DNA of 64,000 bases from an uncultured Anaerotignum sp. (GCA_910578425.1 CAJTQX010000005.1:1-64000), one strand, 5' to 3'. Numbered from the stretch's first letter, positions 17,373 to 26,426 are shown. Translations and numbers: made by a program. Notes: a model not told the origin generated them from the letters alone.

Positions 17373-17401
17373 TTGACAGAAATGTCAGGAACGGCTATAA
17401 T
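17373..17401 (+). promoter_or_regulatory. Sigma-A promoter with palindrome over -35
   Basis: TTGACA (17373-17378), 17-base spacer, TATAAT (17396-17401), consensus on both sides. The -35 is part of an inverted repeat TGACA-GAAA-TGTCA, a possible operator. Confidence 0.8.
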
Positions 17402-17440
17402 GAATCCAACGCTTCCAAACATGAAAGGAGGGGATTCCGT

Positions 17441-17647
17441 ATGAGACTTCTTAAAAAAGTACGGTCTGCTTTCCGGGTAATCAAATCAGCCGCAATAAAC
17501 TTTGTTGCCGGTCTGATAAATGGAACGATTCAAGTCGGCATTGCGAACGGGCGGTTTATCTATGAGAATCATTCTCAAAATAAGGATATCAGAATCAATA
17601 TCCCACCGTCCTCCGCTCCGGCACAGCCCGCGCTGTGCAATGCCTGA
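17441..17647 (+). CDS. Small protein, unknown function (68 aa)
   Basis: 68 residues with an excellent ribosome site (AAAGGAGGGG) and a consensus promoter 40 bases upstream, so expression is well supported. The N-terminal half is basic then hydrophobic (MRLLKKVRSAFRVIKSAA and AINFVAGLINGT), consistent with an amphipathic or membrane-associated helix; the tail is Pro/Ala-rich. I do not recognise a family. It stands alone between glgC (divergent) and murC, followed by its own terminator. Confidence 0.65.
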   Translation: MRLLKKVRSAFRVIKSAAINFVAGLINGTIQVGIANGRFIYENHSQNKDIRINIPPSSAPAQPALCNA

Positions 17648-17963
17648 AAGCCGTTTAGCTTTCTTTTCCTGCCGACAGGCTGCGGCATGATAGAAAGACG
17701 GCAAAAGAGAATAAAAGTAAAAAGAATAAGCCCCAGAACGGAAACTCGCACAGGAAGCAGCGGAAACATGCCGTTCCGAAAGGGGGCTTTTTTCGTTCCG
17801 CAAAATCCTGTGCTGTTTTCAGGTTTATTCCCTCCGGTTTCTGTATAAAATATAGGAAATACAGAACATACGGCGCGGGCAGCTCTTGCCATTCCCGTGT
17901 CCATATACTATAATGATACTCAAACAATGTCCCAAATATCCAAAAAATTGAGGCGATACCACT
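17648..17963 (+). other. Intergenic region before murC
   Basis: 316 bases. The terminator at 17728-17793 closes the small-protein unit; the rest is the murC upstream region, with no gene and no promoter I can call with confidence. Confidence 0.5.
17728..17793 (+). terminator. Large terminator hairpin after small protein
   Basis: Outer stem AAGCCCC (17728-17734) with GGGGCTT (17783-17789) and inner stem GAACGG (17736-17741) with CCGTTC (17771-17776), followed by TTTTTT. Confidence 0.8.
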
Positions 17964-19337
17964 ATGAAAAATGAAATACAACCCAATTCCCATATTTATT
18001 TTATCGGCATCGGCGGAATCAGCATGTCCGGCCTGGCAGAAATATTGAAGGACCGTGGCTGTCGTGTTTCCGGCACGGATATCAAAGAGAGCAATGTCAC
18101 AAAACACCTTGAATCTCTTGGCATTACGGTTCATTACGGGCACCGCGCGGAAAATATTACCGATGATATCGACCTTGTTGTCTATACGGCTGCGATACAC
18201 CCCGGCAATCCGGAACTGGAGGCGGCAAAGGAAAAGCAGATTCCCCTGATGGACAGGGCGCGGCTTTTAGGGCATATTATGGAGGAATATCAGTATTCCG
18301 TTGCCGTTGCGGGTACGCATGGAAAAACGACAACGACCTCTATGGTTTCTGAAATTCTGCTGGAAGCGGAAAAGGACCCGACGATTACCGTCGGCGGCAT
18401 ACTGCCCGCCATACACAGCAATGTAAAGATTGGACATTCGCCGTATTTTGTGGCGGAGGCATGCGAATATTTTGACAGTTTCCTACAGTTTACTCCGCTT
18501 GTCGGCGTAATTCTGAATGTGGAAGCGGACCATCTGGATTATTTCAAAACGCTGGAAAATATCCGCCGCTCCTTCCATGCTTTTGCGCAGAGGATTCCTG
18601 CGGGCGGCCTGCTCGTGTTGAATGCGTCTGTTGCGCATCCGGAGGAGCTGGAGGAAAACCTGCACTGCGCTGTGGAAACCTTCGGCCTGGAGGAAAACGC
18701 CTGCTGGCAGGCGCGGCATATCATGCATGAGGCGGATGGGAAAAACAGCTTTGACGTGTACTATCAAGGAGAATTTTATACCTCTGTCCATCTGGATATT
18801 CCCGGTGAGCATAACATCACAAACGCACTGGCGGCGGTTGCGTCGGCGCATTTTCTGGATATTCCGGCAGAGGTCTGCGCGCGCGGCCTGATGCATTTTA
18901 CGGGTGTAGACAGAAGGTTCCAGCGCAAGGGAGAGAAGAACGGCGTCACCGTTATTGACGACTACGCACACCACCCTACGGAAATTATGGCAACGCTTTC
19001 GGCGGCGCGGAATGTGCGGCGGAATAAGCTCTGGTGCGTGTTCCAGCCGCATACCTATTCCCGTACAAAAAATCTTTTTGACGAGTTTGGAAGGGCGTTC
19101 GCAGATGCAGATGAAATCATCATTGCGGATATTTATGCAGCGCGGGAAACAGATGATGGAACGATTTCCGCCGCCATGCTTGCGGATCGTATTGCGAAAG
19201 AGGGCAGGAATGCGCAGTATGTGGGCGACTTTGCCGCAATCCGGCAGTACCTTGAGGAGCATTGCCGGATGGGCGACCTCCTGCTGACTGTCGGCGCGGG
19301 AGATGTGTATAAAATCGGCGAAGAATTTTTGAAATGA
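17964..19337 (+). CDS. murC: UDP-N-acetylmuramate--L-alanine ligase
   Basis: 457 residues, the normal Mur ligase length. N-terminal UDP-binding domain begins FIGIGGISMSGLAEIL; the ATP P-loop is AGTHGKTTTTSMV near 115; the central domain has NVEADHLDYF and the C-terminal domain DDYAHHPTEI and VFQPHTYSR. It adds L-alanine to UDP-MurNAc in the cytosol, the first peptide step of peptidoglycan synthesis. The ribosome site is modest (GAGGCG). It is a single-gene unit here with a terminator behind it, apart from other division-cluster genes. Confidence 0.97.
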   Translation: MKNEIQPNSHIYFIGIGGISMSGLAEILKDRGCRVSGTDIKESNVTKHLESLGITVHYGHRAENITDDIDLVVYTAAIHPGNPELEAAKEKQIPLMDRARLLGHIMEEYQYSVAVAGTHGKTTTTSMVSEILLEAEKDPTITVGGILPAIHSNVKIGHSPYFVAEACEYFDSFLQFTPLVGVILNVEADHLDYFKTLENIRRSFHAFAQRIPAGGLLVLNASVAHPEELEENLHCAVETFGLEENACWQARHIMHEADGKNSFDVYYQGEFYTSVHLDIPGEHNITNALAAVASAHFLDIPAEVCARGLMHFTGVDRRFQRKGEKNGVTVIDDYAHHPTEIMATLSAARNVRRNKLWCVFQPHTYSRTKNLFDEFGRAFADADEIIIADIYAARETDDGTISAAMLADRIAKEGRNAQYVGDFAAIRQYLEEHCRMGDLLLTVGAGDVYKIGEEFLK

Positions 19338-19342
19338 TGGAA

Positions 19343-19381
19343 AAGGCCTCTGTATGCAGTGCCTGATACAGGGGCTTTTTT
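19343..19381 (+). terminator. murC terminator
   Basis: Stem CCTCTGTAT with ATACAGGGG closing onto GGCTTTTTT immediately after the gene. Confidence 0.85.
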
Positions 19382-19516
19382 ATTGTGCCGGTTTCTTTCC
19401 ACTTTCCGAAGATTTCATTAAGAAATCATTAACCCTATGGATTTTTGAAAGAACTGTGATATAATTAGTTCTATTATAAAATCATTTTGTCAATTTCCGG
19501 AATGGAGGTAAAAAAT

Positions 19517-20734
19517 ATGAATGGAATTGGATATAAAGTAAAGGGTGCGCTGGCTCTCGCGCTTTCTATGGCTCTTTTCAGCACAACGCTGTTCGCGGAT
19601 ACCCGCGTATATGCGGCGCAGACTGCCGTAAAGGCGGAGGAAAGCACCCTGCCTGAACTGACATACGAAGCGGCATTGGAGAAGGCGAAAAAACACAGCC
19701 CCGATCTGCGGGATATCGCGGATACCGCGGAATTTCTGCAAAAGACGAAAGAGGACCTTTGGGACCGCGTAGGATATTTCGATTCCCCCAATTATGATTA
19801 TCAGAGGTGGGTCAATGACGGCTGGTATATGGTGACATCCTCGGCTTTCAGCACAACGACCGGCATGAAGCAGAACAGCTACAGCGAAGCTATTACAAAG
19901 CTTGGCCTGGAAGCGAGTGTGAAAAATTATTTCATGACCATATTGAGTCAGGAAGATAATCTGGAACTGCTGAAAAAGAATATGGAATTGCAGCAGAAGC
20001 TGTATAAGCAGGGCAAAACGAAATATCAACTGGGACTGATCAGTAAGTTTGATCTGGATAAACTGGAAACAGAAACCAATAAGCTGGCGGACAGCATTAC
20101 GATTATGGAAAGCGCGCTGGAACAGATTCATACGCAGTTCAACAGTCTTTTGGGGGAAAGCCCTGAGAAACGCTATCAGCTTGTATACGATGTGTCCTAT
20201 GAGCCGTTCACGCTGAACCAGACGATGGACCAGTATATCAATGGCAAGGTCAATGCCTCCAATACCCTCAAAATATTGGAGCTGAATGTGGAATCGGCGA
20301 AATTCAAAAAGAATTACCTGCCGGAATCCTCCACAGGCTCGGAAACGAACCAGAATAACCTGAACTATGATCAGGCAAAGCGGAGCCTGAAAACATCTAA
20401 GGATAACTTCGCGCTGGCAATCCGCAACGGCTATAATGCTATCCTGCAAAAGGAAACGGAATACGCGACCGCACAGGCGGCCCTGAAACAGGCGGAAGCG
20501 GATTACCACAAGGCAGAGGTAAATTATCAGGCGGGAAATATCACCGCGCTGACCCTGGAACAGGCGCAGATGGGTGTAGATAACGCAAAGAACGAAATTC
20601 AGCAGGTGGTTTATGACCATGATCTGGCGATATTCAATTTCCAGAACCCTGACCTTCTGAGCGGCGGCGCGGGCGCGTCCGGCGCATCGGGCAAATCAGG
20701 CAAATCAGGCGGCAGTGGCAGTGAAGGAAAATAA
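19517..20734 (+). CDS. TolC-family exported coiled-coil protein
   Basis: 405 residues; the start at 19517 follows ATGGAGGT and gives a Sec signal peptide (hydrophobic 9-25, likely cleavage after VYAA near 35). The mature part opens LTYEAALEKAKKHSPDLRD, the typical first helix of outer-membrane-factor (TolC) proteins, and carries long heptad-rich helices in two similar halves, including QQKLYKQGKTKYQLGLIS and AEVNYQAGNITALTLEQA, the paired OEP signatures. The C-terminal ~25 residues are Gly/Ser/Lys-rich. Such proteins occur in some Clostridia without a classical outer membrane; function there is unknown, perhaps a wall-spanning or periplasm-like scaffold. No efflux pump genes adjoin it. Confidence 0.85.
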   Translation: MNGIGYKVKGALALALSMALFSTTLFADTRVYAAQTAVKAEESTLPELTYEAALEKAKKHSPDLRDIADTAEFLQKTKEDLWDRVGYFDSPNYDYQRWVNDGWYMVTSSAFSTTTGMKQNSYSEAITKLGLEASVKNYFMTILSQEDNLELLKKNMELQQKLYKQGKTKYQLGLISKFDLDKLETETNKLADSITIMESALEQIHTQFNSLLGESPEKRYQLVYDVSYEPFTLNQTMDQYINGKVNASNTLKILELNVESAKFKKNYLPESSTGSETNQNNLNYDQAKRSLKTSKDNFALAIRNGYNAILQKETEYATAQAALKQAEADYHKAEVNYQAGNITALTLEQAQMGVDNAKNEIQQVVYDHDLAIFNFQNPDLLSGGAGASGASGKSGKSGGSGSEGK

Positions 20735-20748
20735 TGCAGAACAGGCAG

Positions 20749-20784
20749 CTCCCGAAGGGAATACATCCCTTCGGGAGTTTTTTT
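20749..20784 (+). terminator. Terminator after TolC-family gene
   Basis: Perfect 12-bp stem CTCCCGAAGGGA (20749-20760) with TCCCTTCGGGAG (20766-20777) followed by seven T. Confidence 0.95.
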
Positions 20785-20885
20785 GTGCAGAATGCAGGTG
20801 CTGTGTTCTGTTTTTTGCCTGTGTACCGCTTTGCATGTATAACTCTTCCTTTTTTCCGCAGAATAAGGACAAAGGCGGTGAAAGG

Positions 20886-22361
20886 ATGAGGATTTCAAAG
20901 GATCTATCGAAAAATATGGCGGCGATTCAGGAAGCGTTTCGGGATTGCGGCGATATTATTATGCGCGAATTTCGGATAAACGGCGGCGAAGGGCGGCTGT
21001 TTATGGTCTATACGGATAACATCGTAGACGGTGACGCGATACAGGATTTTATCATGACAAACATCATGGCGCGCTGTGAAAAACAGGGGACAAAGGGGCT
21101 TTTGCAGTCGCTGATGGAAGATGTGATTGCCATTGGCGAAATGGGAAAAATCACTACGCTTCAGGAGGTTTATGATGCTGTCCTGCTGGGAGATACGGTG
21201 CTTTTGATGCAGGGGGACGATTTCGCTTTGCAGGCATCGACAAAGGGCTTTCCGTCGCGCGGGGTAAACAAGGCGGAAACAGAAGTTGTCGTACAGGGGC
21301 CGAAGGACGCATTCACTGAACTGATGTCCATAAACGTGGTGCTGACGCGGCGGCGGATACGCGATACAAAACTGAAGCTGAAGCGGAAAAAAGTCGGCGC
21401 GCGGAGCAAAACTGACGTCGCGCTCATGTATATGGAGGATCTGGTGCGTCCGGAAACGCTGCAAAAGGTAGAATGCCAGCTGGACAGGCTGGACGCGGAT
21501 TTCATGCCGGACAGCGGTTATATGGAACAGCTTTTGGAAAAGCGGCAGTATTCGCCGTTTCCGCAGATGCAAATGACGGAACGCCCCGATAAAACGGCTT
21601 CCGCCCTGCTGGAAGGACGCATAGCCCTGCTGGTGGACAACACGCCCTACGCGCTTCTCCTGCCTTCCACGCTGAACACGTTTTTTCAGGCGGCGGAGGA
21701 TTATTATGACCGCTGGGAAATCATGAGCTTTATCCGTCTGATTCGTTACGCGGCGGCGTTTCTGGCGGTTGCTCTGCCGGGGCTGTATATTGCGTTTTCC
21801 GTCTATCACCCCCAGCTAATGCCTACGGCTCTGGCGTTAAAGGTAGCCGCGACGCGTCAGGCAATACCGTTTTCTGTTGTCGGCGAGGTCCTGATTATGG
21901 AACTGGCGTTTGAGCTCCTTCGGGAGGCAGGAATCCGCCTGCCTTCGCCGGTCAGCTCTACCATTGGCATTGTGGGCGGTATCATCATCGGTTCCGCGGC
22001 AGTGGAGGCGGGGCTGGTCAGCCCGGCGGTCGTCATTGTTTCCGCGCTGACTGGCATTTGCAGCTTTGTCATTCCGAATATCTCCATCGTTTCCGGCCTG
22101 CGCATCAGCAAATATCTGGTGATATTCCTGGCGGCAGTGCTGGGGCTGTTCGGCGTATGGGCGGCTCTCCTGCTTCTGCTGGCGCATCTTGCCAGCCTGA
22201 CTTCTTATGGTATTCCGTATCTTTACCCGTTCTGTTCTTCCTCGGTCAATGATGATGTGGACTGGGAAGACAGCATACTGCGTCTGCCGCTTTCCAAAAT
22301 GAAGCGCAGGCCGATATTTGCAAAGCCCGATGGACGGGCGCGGAAAGGCGGTGGGGCGTGA
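20886..22361 (+). CDS. gerAA: Spore germinant receptor subunit A
   Basis: 491 residues; start at 20886 after GGCGGTG, excluding a Cys-rich upstream extension that has no ribosome site and runs through the preceding terminator. The soluble N-terminal part has the GerA hallmarks VVVQGPKDAFTE and RRRIRDTKLKLK, then KTDVALMYMEDL; the C-terminal half has five to six membrane helices. It sits in the inner spore membrane as part of a GerA-type receptor that senses germinants. Subunits B and C follow with overlapping starts. The gene lies upstream of spoIIR and sleB, so this is a dedicated germination block. Confidence 0.95.
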   Translation: MRISKDLSKNMAAIQEAFRDCGDIIMREFRINGGEGRLFMVYTDNIVDGDAIQDFIMTNIMARCEKQGTKGLLQSLMEDVIAIGEMGKITTLQEVYDAVLLGDTVLLMQGDDFALQASTKGFPSRGVNKAETEVVVQGPKDAFTELMSINVVLTRRRIRDTKLKLKRKKVGARSKTDVALMYMEDLVRPETLQKVECQLDRLDADFMPDSGYMEQLLEKRQYSPFPQMQMTERPDKTASALLEGRIALLVDNTPYALLLPSTLNTFFQAAEDYYDRWEIMSFIRLIRYAAAFLAVALPGLYIAFSVYHPQLMPTALALKVAATRQAIPFSVVGEVLIMELAFELLREAGIRLPSPVSSTIGIVGGIIIGSAAVEAGLVSPAVVIVSALTGICSFVIPNISIVSGLRISKYLVIFLAAVLGLFGVWAALLLLLAHLASLTSYGIPYLYPFCSSSVNDDVDWEDSILRLPLSKMKRRPIFAKPDGRARKGGGA

Positions 22362-23467
22362 TGTTTGCGGAGAACAGAAAAATATCCCTCCGGCAGCTAC
22401 AGGCAATGCTCCTGCTGGATTTTTTCGGTACGGCGGCGTTGTTTCTGCCGGGGGAAATGGCAAAGGCAGGCGGGCGCGGCTGTTGGATACTTGCGGGTGT
22501 GTGCGGGCTTGTTTTTGCCGCGCTTTCCCTGCTTTTGACGCTTCTGGGCAAAAAAATGCCCGAAGGGACAGCGGTGGAATGGTGCCGAATGCTTTTGGGA
22601 CCGGTGTTCGGAAATCTTGTACTGCTGGGGCTTGGGGCAAAGATGTTCTGGGATGGCGCGCTGGAACTGCGGATTTTCAGCGAAATCATACGGCGCACCA
22701 TGCTCCCCGCAACGCCCGTCTGGGCATTGACGCTTGTTGTCCTGCTGATTGCAGGGGCTTTGGCGGCACAGGGTATGGAATGCAGGGGGCGCACAGCGGA
22801 AATCTTATTTTTCCTTGTTTCCGTTCCCCTGCTTGTGGTATTGCTGGCGGTCGTGTTTTCGGCGGAATATGGACGCGTGCTGCCGCTGGAGCCGCCTGCC
22901 GCGAGGGGCTGGAAAGATGCTTTTGCGTCTGTGGGCGTGCTGTTTCAGGGGCTGGTATTTCTGTATTTTATATTTCCTGATTTGAAAAAGCCGCAGAAGA
23001 CGCAGCGCGCGGTTCTGGCTGCGGGCGTACATGCTGCGGTCCTTTTTGCCGCGCTTACGTTCCTTTCTCTGGCAGTTTATGGAGAAGCCATGCTGAAACA
23101 AAAGCTCCTGCCGACATTGCAAATGCTGGAACGGGTCAGTTTTACGGGAATATTCCTGACCCGTCAGGATGTCCTTTTGCTCTGGTTCTGGATTGCGTCG
23201 GTTTCGGTATTCCTGTCCGGAACGCTGTTCTTTTCCTCCCTTATGGGCGTGCGTATGGCGGGGCAGCCGGAGGCAAAGCGGAAAAACTGGCTTTATGCCG
23301 CGTTTGCGGGGTTGTTTCTGCTGAGCTTTTTGCCGGAGGATATGGCACAGGCGCATGAGCTCCGTCTGCGGGCTTCGCTTTGGCTGAATGGGTTTTATCT
23401 TCTGGTACTGCCCGCTCTGCTGTTTTTTCTGGCGGCAGTGCGGAAGAAGGGAGGGAAAGCGGTATGA
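22361..23467 (+). CDS. gerAB: Spore germinant receptor subunit B
   Basis: 368 residues, about ten membrane helices, of the GerAB/amino-acid-permease-like family (begins KISLRQLQAMLLLDFFGTA, as is typical). The ATG overlaps the gerAA stop by one base, showing tight coupling. In characterised receptors this subunit binds the germinant. The actual germinant (amino acid, bile acid or sugar) cannot be predicted from sequence. Confidence 0.94.
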   Translation: MFAENRKISLRQLQAMLLLDFFGTAALFLPGEMAKAGGRGCWILAGVCGLVFAALSLLLTLLGKKMPEGTAVEWCRMLLGPVFGNLVLLGLGAKMFWDGALELRIFSEIIRRTMLPATPVWALTLVVLLIAGALAAQGMECRGRTAEILFFLVSVPLLVVLLAVVFSAEYGRVLPLEPPAARGWKDAFASVGVLFQGLVFLYFIFPDLKKPQKTQRAVLAAGVHAAVLFAALTFLSLAVYGEAMLKQKLLPTLQMLERVSFTGIFLTRQDVLLLWFWIASVSVFLSGTLFFSSLMGVRMAGQPEAKRKNWLYAAFAGLFLLSFLPEDMAQAHELRLRASLWLNGFYLLVLPALLFFLAAVRKKGGKAV

Positions 23468-24510
23468 AGCTGTGGAGGATTTTGATGGTATGCCTGTTTG
23501 CAGCGTTTTTGCTGACGGGCTGCTGGGACAGGAAAGATCCGGAGGACAGAGCATTTTTTATTACAATCGGCGCGGACGCGGCCGAAGCGGGGTACCGCTT
23601 TTCTTTCGCTCCTGTCGGAACGGAGGAGGACGCAGAACCGTTTGGCATAGAGGCGGCAACGCTTGCGGACGCGGTTGCGCAGATGGACTGCCGCAGCTCC
23701 CGCAAAACGGATTTGGGGCAGCTGAAAACAGTGGTACTGGGCGGCAGGCTGCTGGAGGAACAGGAAAAGGTTGCATCACTGTTCAGCGAGCTGGAATGGG
23801 ACCAGTCGGTATCGAAAAAAGTAATGCTTCTGGCAACAGAGGGTACTGCCGAGGAATGTGTCGCGGCGGCGGCAAAGCAGGACAGTGAAACAGGTCTGTT
23901 CCTCTGGGATTTCTATAAAAATACGGCGGCGGAGGTAGCGGTCACAAAGGCTCTTGATTTAGATACCCTGCTGACGGAACGGCGGGAGCAGGCCGGAACG
24001 GTCGTACTGCCGCGCATTACGGCGGAGGAAGGAAAGCTCCGGCTGGGCGGCGGCGCGGCATTTGCATCGGAGGGCGTATTTTTCCTGAATGATACACAGG
24101 AGCGGGCAGTGCTTTTTCTGCTTGGCGAAGCGGAGGGCGCGCTTGTTGAGGGGGAATATATGGGCAGGACGCTGCCGCTCCGCATTTCCAAAAGCCGCGT
24201 TTCCTATGATTTTTCTGAAAACGGGAGCGGCGGGATACTCTGTACGGTCGACTTGCCGCTGGAAGGCACTGTACAGGGCGATGATGTTTTTCTGTCCGAG
24301 GAATCGCGTGCGGAATTGGAAAATCTTTTTGAAAGCATCATAAAACAGGAAATTGAAAATACAATAGCAGTAGCGAGAAAAGCAGGGCAGGGCGATATTT
24401 TCGGCATACTGCCCAGACTTTCGCGGCAGGAGCCTGCACTGGCGGCAGGGCGGGAACGGCAGGAGCTATGGGAAAGCATGGTGTTCGATATCCGGCCGGA
24501 TTGGAAATGA
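23464..24510 (+). CDS. gerAC: Spore germinant receptor lipoprotein subunit C
   Basis: 348 residues with a lipoprotein signal (MKLWRILMVCLF..LLTGC, lipidated Cys20) directly followed by WDRKDPEDRAFF, the conserved GerAC start. The GerAC C-terminal domain is present. The start overlaps the gerAB stop by four bases (ATGA). It anchors to the outer face of the inner spore membrane and completes the A-B-C receptor. Confidence 0.95.
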   Translation: MKLWRILMVCLFAAFLLTGCWDRKDPEDRAFFITIGADAAEAGYRFSFAPVGTEEDAEPFGIEAATLADAVAQMDCRSSRKTDLGQLKTVVLGGRLLEEQEKVASLFSELEWDQSVSKKVMLLATEGTAEECVAAAAKQDSETGLFLWDFYKNTAAEVAVTKALDLDTLLTERREQAGTVVLPRITAEEGKLRLGGGAAFASEGVFFLNDTQERAVLFLLGEAEGALVEGEYMGRTLPLRISKSRVSYDFSENGSGGILCTVDLPLEGTVQGDDVFLSEESRAELENLFESIIKQEIENTIAVARKAGQGDIFGILPRLSRQEPALAAGRERQELWESMVFDIRPDWK

Positions 24511-24587
24511 GAGGAATGATGTTTAAGGATGGAAAAATCCGGCAATCCTAACCCTGTAACGGAAAAAATACAGGGGAGGGATTTTCA

Positions 24588-25262
24588 ATGAAATACTGGA
24601 AGGAAACGCTGAAAACGCTTTGGAAGCAGGAAAAATGGTACTGGTGCGGTGCGGTGGTGCTGGGCGTGCTGTTCAGCATAGGCTTTGGCGCGCAATGGAC
24701 GAAAGGGTATTCGGAAACCATACAGAACGGCATTGCGGCGAAGGTCGTGCGGTTTCATGTGCTGGCGAACAGCGATACGGACGCAGACCAGAGCCTGAAG
24801 CTGGCGGTGCGCGACCGCGTCCTGCGGGAATACGGCGAACTGCTGGAAAACTGTACAGACAGGGAGCAGGCTTTGACGCAGTTGGAAAATGCCCGGCAGA
24901 AAATTACCGAAACGGCACAGGCGGAGGTTTTGGAGCAGGGCTTTTCGTATCCCGTTCGGGTTTCTCTGGTGCGGGAGGAATTTCCCTTCAAACGCTATGA
25001 CGACCTGATTTTTCCGGCTGGCATGTATGATGCTCTGCGCATCGAAATTGGCGAAGCGGAGGGCGAAAACTGGTGGTGTGTATTGTACCCGCAGATGTGC
25101 TATATGGACGCGGCCTGGGGTTTTTCCACAGAGGAAAGCCATATCCGCCTGCAAAACGCGCTGACGGACGAGGAATACCTCGTCATTTCCGCGTTGGAGC
25201 AGGAGGAGCTGACGCCAAAGCTGAAATTTAAAATCGTGGAATGGTGGCAGGAAAGAAACTGA
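24588..25262 (+). CDS. spoIIR: Stage II sporulation protein R
   Basis: 224 residues; GGGGAGGG precedes the start. One N-terminal membrane/signal segment (about 17-35) is followed by the SpoIIR core VVRFHVLANSDTDADQSLKLAVRDRVL. SpoIIR is made in the forespore and secreted into the intermembrane space, where it triggers SpoIIGA to process pro-sigma-E in the mother cell. Sigma-F control is known in Bacillus; I did not find an unambiguous sigma-F promoter here. It lies in a run of spore genes between gerAC and sleB. Confidence 0.94.
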   Translation: MKYWKETLKTLWKQEKWYWCGAVVLGVLFSIGFGAQWTKGYSETIQNGIAAKVVRFHVLANSDTDADQSLKLAVRDRVLREYGELLENCTDREQALTQLENARQKITETAQAEVLEQGFSYPVRVSLVREEFPFKRYDDLIFPAGMYDALRIEIGEAEGENWWCVLYPQMCYMDAAWGFSTEESHIRLQNALTDEEYLVISALEQEELTPKLKFKIVEWWQERN

Positions 25263-25280
25263 CAAAGGGGAGAAGCAGAG

Positions 25281-25994
25281 ATGGGGAAACGGACTGGATT
25301 GATAGTATGGGGCGTTCTGCTCCTTCTCTGCCTCTGCATGACAGGCGGGTTGGCAGAGAAATTTCCCCGCGGCGCGCCTGTTCCGGCGGCCAATATTGTT
25401 TCATGGGGCACGCGCGGCTCTCTTGTGCGGGAAACGCAGCAAAGGCTGGCGGATATGGGATATTATGATGGTCCTGTAGATGGGATTTTCGGCACGCGCA
25501 CCTATGAAGCCATTCTGGAATTTCAGGAAAACAATGGGCTTACGCCGGACGGCATTGCGGGCGCGGCAACGCTAAGCGCGTTGGGCATCCCGATCGGCAC
25601 AGGCACGAGCGGCGTAGGGGAGAGCGCGCTGTCGGATTTGGAGGAAGATTTATTCCTTCTTGCGTCTATCATTCATGGGGAGGCGCGCGGCGAGCCGTAT
25701 GAAGGGCAGGTAGCTGTGGGGGCCGTTGTGCTGAACCGCGTTGCCAGCGAAAATTTCCCGAATACGATTGCAGAGGTCATTTATCAAAGAGGCGCGTTTG
25801 ACGCTGTGGCAGATGAGCAGTTTTATCTGACGCCGAATGAAACGGCAATCCGCGCGGCGCAGGACGCGCTGAACGGCTGGGACCCGACGAACGGGGCATT
25901 GTATTACTGGAACCCTGTGACGGCAACAAGCCGCTGGATTTGGAGCATACCGATTACCACAAGCATCGGGCGTCATGTTTTCGGCACAAAATGA
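25281..25994 (+). CDS. sleB: Spore cortex-lytic enzyme SleB-like
   Basis: 237 residues, 18 bases after spoIIR. A signal peptide (1-25) is followed by a PG_binding_1 domain (about 45-100; GSLVRETQQRLADMGYYDG) and the Hydrolase_2 (SleB) catalytic domain (about 115-237) with probable catalytic Glu in IIHGEARGEPYEGQ. It is a lytic transglycosylase acting on muramic-lactam cortex peptidoglycan during germination. In Bacillus SleB is stabilised by YpeB from the next gene; no ypeB follows here. Confidence 0.94.
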   Translation: MGKRTGLIVWGVLLLLCLCMTGGLAEKFPRGAPVPAANIVSWGTRGSLVRETQQRLADMGYYDGPVDGIFGTRTYEAILEFQENNGLTPDGIAGAATLSALGIPIGTGTSGVGESALSDLEEDLFLLASIIHGEARGEPYEGQVAVGAVVLNRVASENFPNTIAEVIYQRGAFDAVADEQFYLTPNETAIRAAQDALNGWDPTNGALYYWNPVTATSRWIWSIPITTSIGRHVFGTK

Positions 25995-26067
25995 ACCGGA
26001 ACAACGGAAATGAAAAAAAATCAGACGGCAGCTTTGGGAAAGACGGACTGCCGAACTCCCGTAAAAG

Positions 26068-26100
26068 GGGCTGGAAATTTATTTTCCGGCTCTTTTTTTT
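26068..26100 (+). terminator. sleB terminator
   Basis: Stem GCTGGAAA/TTTTCCGGC then TCTTTTTTTT. Confidence 0.85.
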
Positions 26101-26166
26101 GTCCCTGCACCATACCGGTGTTCTGCCATATCATGATATTGTAACCCCCAAAGGAGGAAAACTCTC

Positions 26167-26424
26167 ATGAAGGAAATGTGTCAGAATTTTATATGTGATA
26201 CGGGTGTGACTGGCCCTGACAGACCGCAGACCCCGCCGACGGCGGACAGCTGCACAGCATGCGTGCTTGCGAAGGTAGGGCTTGCACAGGCATTTGTAGC
26301 TTCACAGCCCTTTGAGCAGCCTATGGAACAGGAACAGAGCCTTGTCTGCGGCACAGCGTTCTCAGAGCTTGCTATGCCCTATTGCCAGGGCTGGCATCTT
26401 TATCAAAGTGCGAAGGAGGCATAA
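26167..26424 (+). CDS. cotJA: Spore coat-associated protein CotJA-like
   Basis: 85 residues after a strong AAAGGAGG. The segment LAQAFVASQPFEQPM followed by SLVCGTAFSELAMPY matches the short CotJA pattern (Gln-Pro-rich, then G-T-A-F-x-x-L-x-x-P-[FY]). The N-terminus adds a Cys-containing extension. CotJA belongs to the mother-cell-made inner coat CotJ operon. The ribosome site of cotJB lies in its last codons. Confidence 0.88.
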   Translation: MKEMCQNFICDTGVTGPDRPQTPPTADSCTACVLAKVGLAQAFVASQPFEQPMEQEQSLVCGTAFSELAMPYCQGWHLYQSAKEA

Positions 26425-26426
26425 TC

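Larger units (their letters stand above)
16982..17440. other. Divergent intergenic region glgC / small protein
   Basis: 459 bases. It holds the minus-strand glgC promoter and ~165-base leader (16982-17149), a hairpin-rich stretch on the plus strand at 17225-17315 ending in TTTTTTT, and the plus-strand promoter at 17373. I see no gene in it. Confidence 0.6.

Noticed and set aside
22318..22980. 220-codon plus-strand frame overlapping gerAA and gerAB
   Set aside because: It is an out-of-frame shadow; gerAB in another frame has clear membrane helices and a coupled start.
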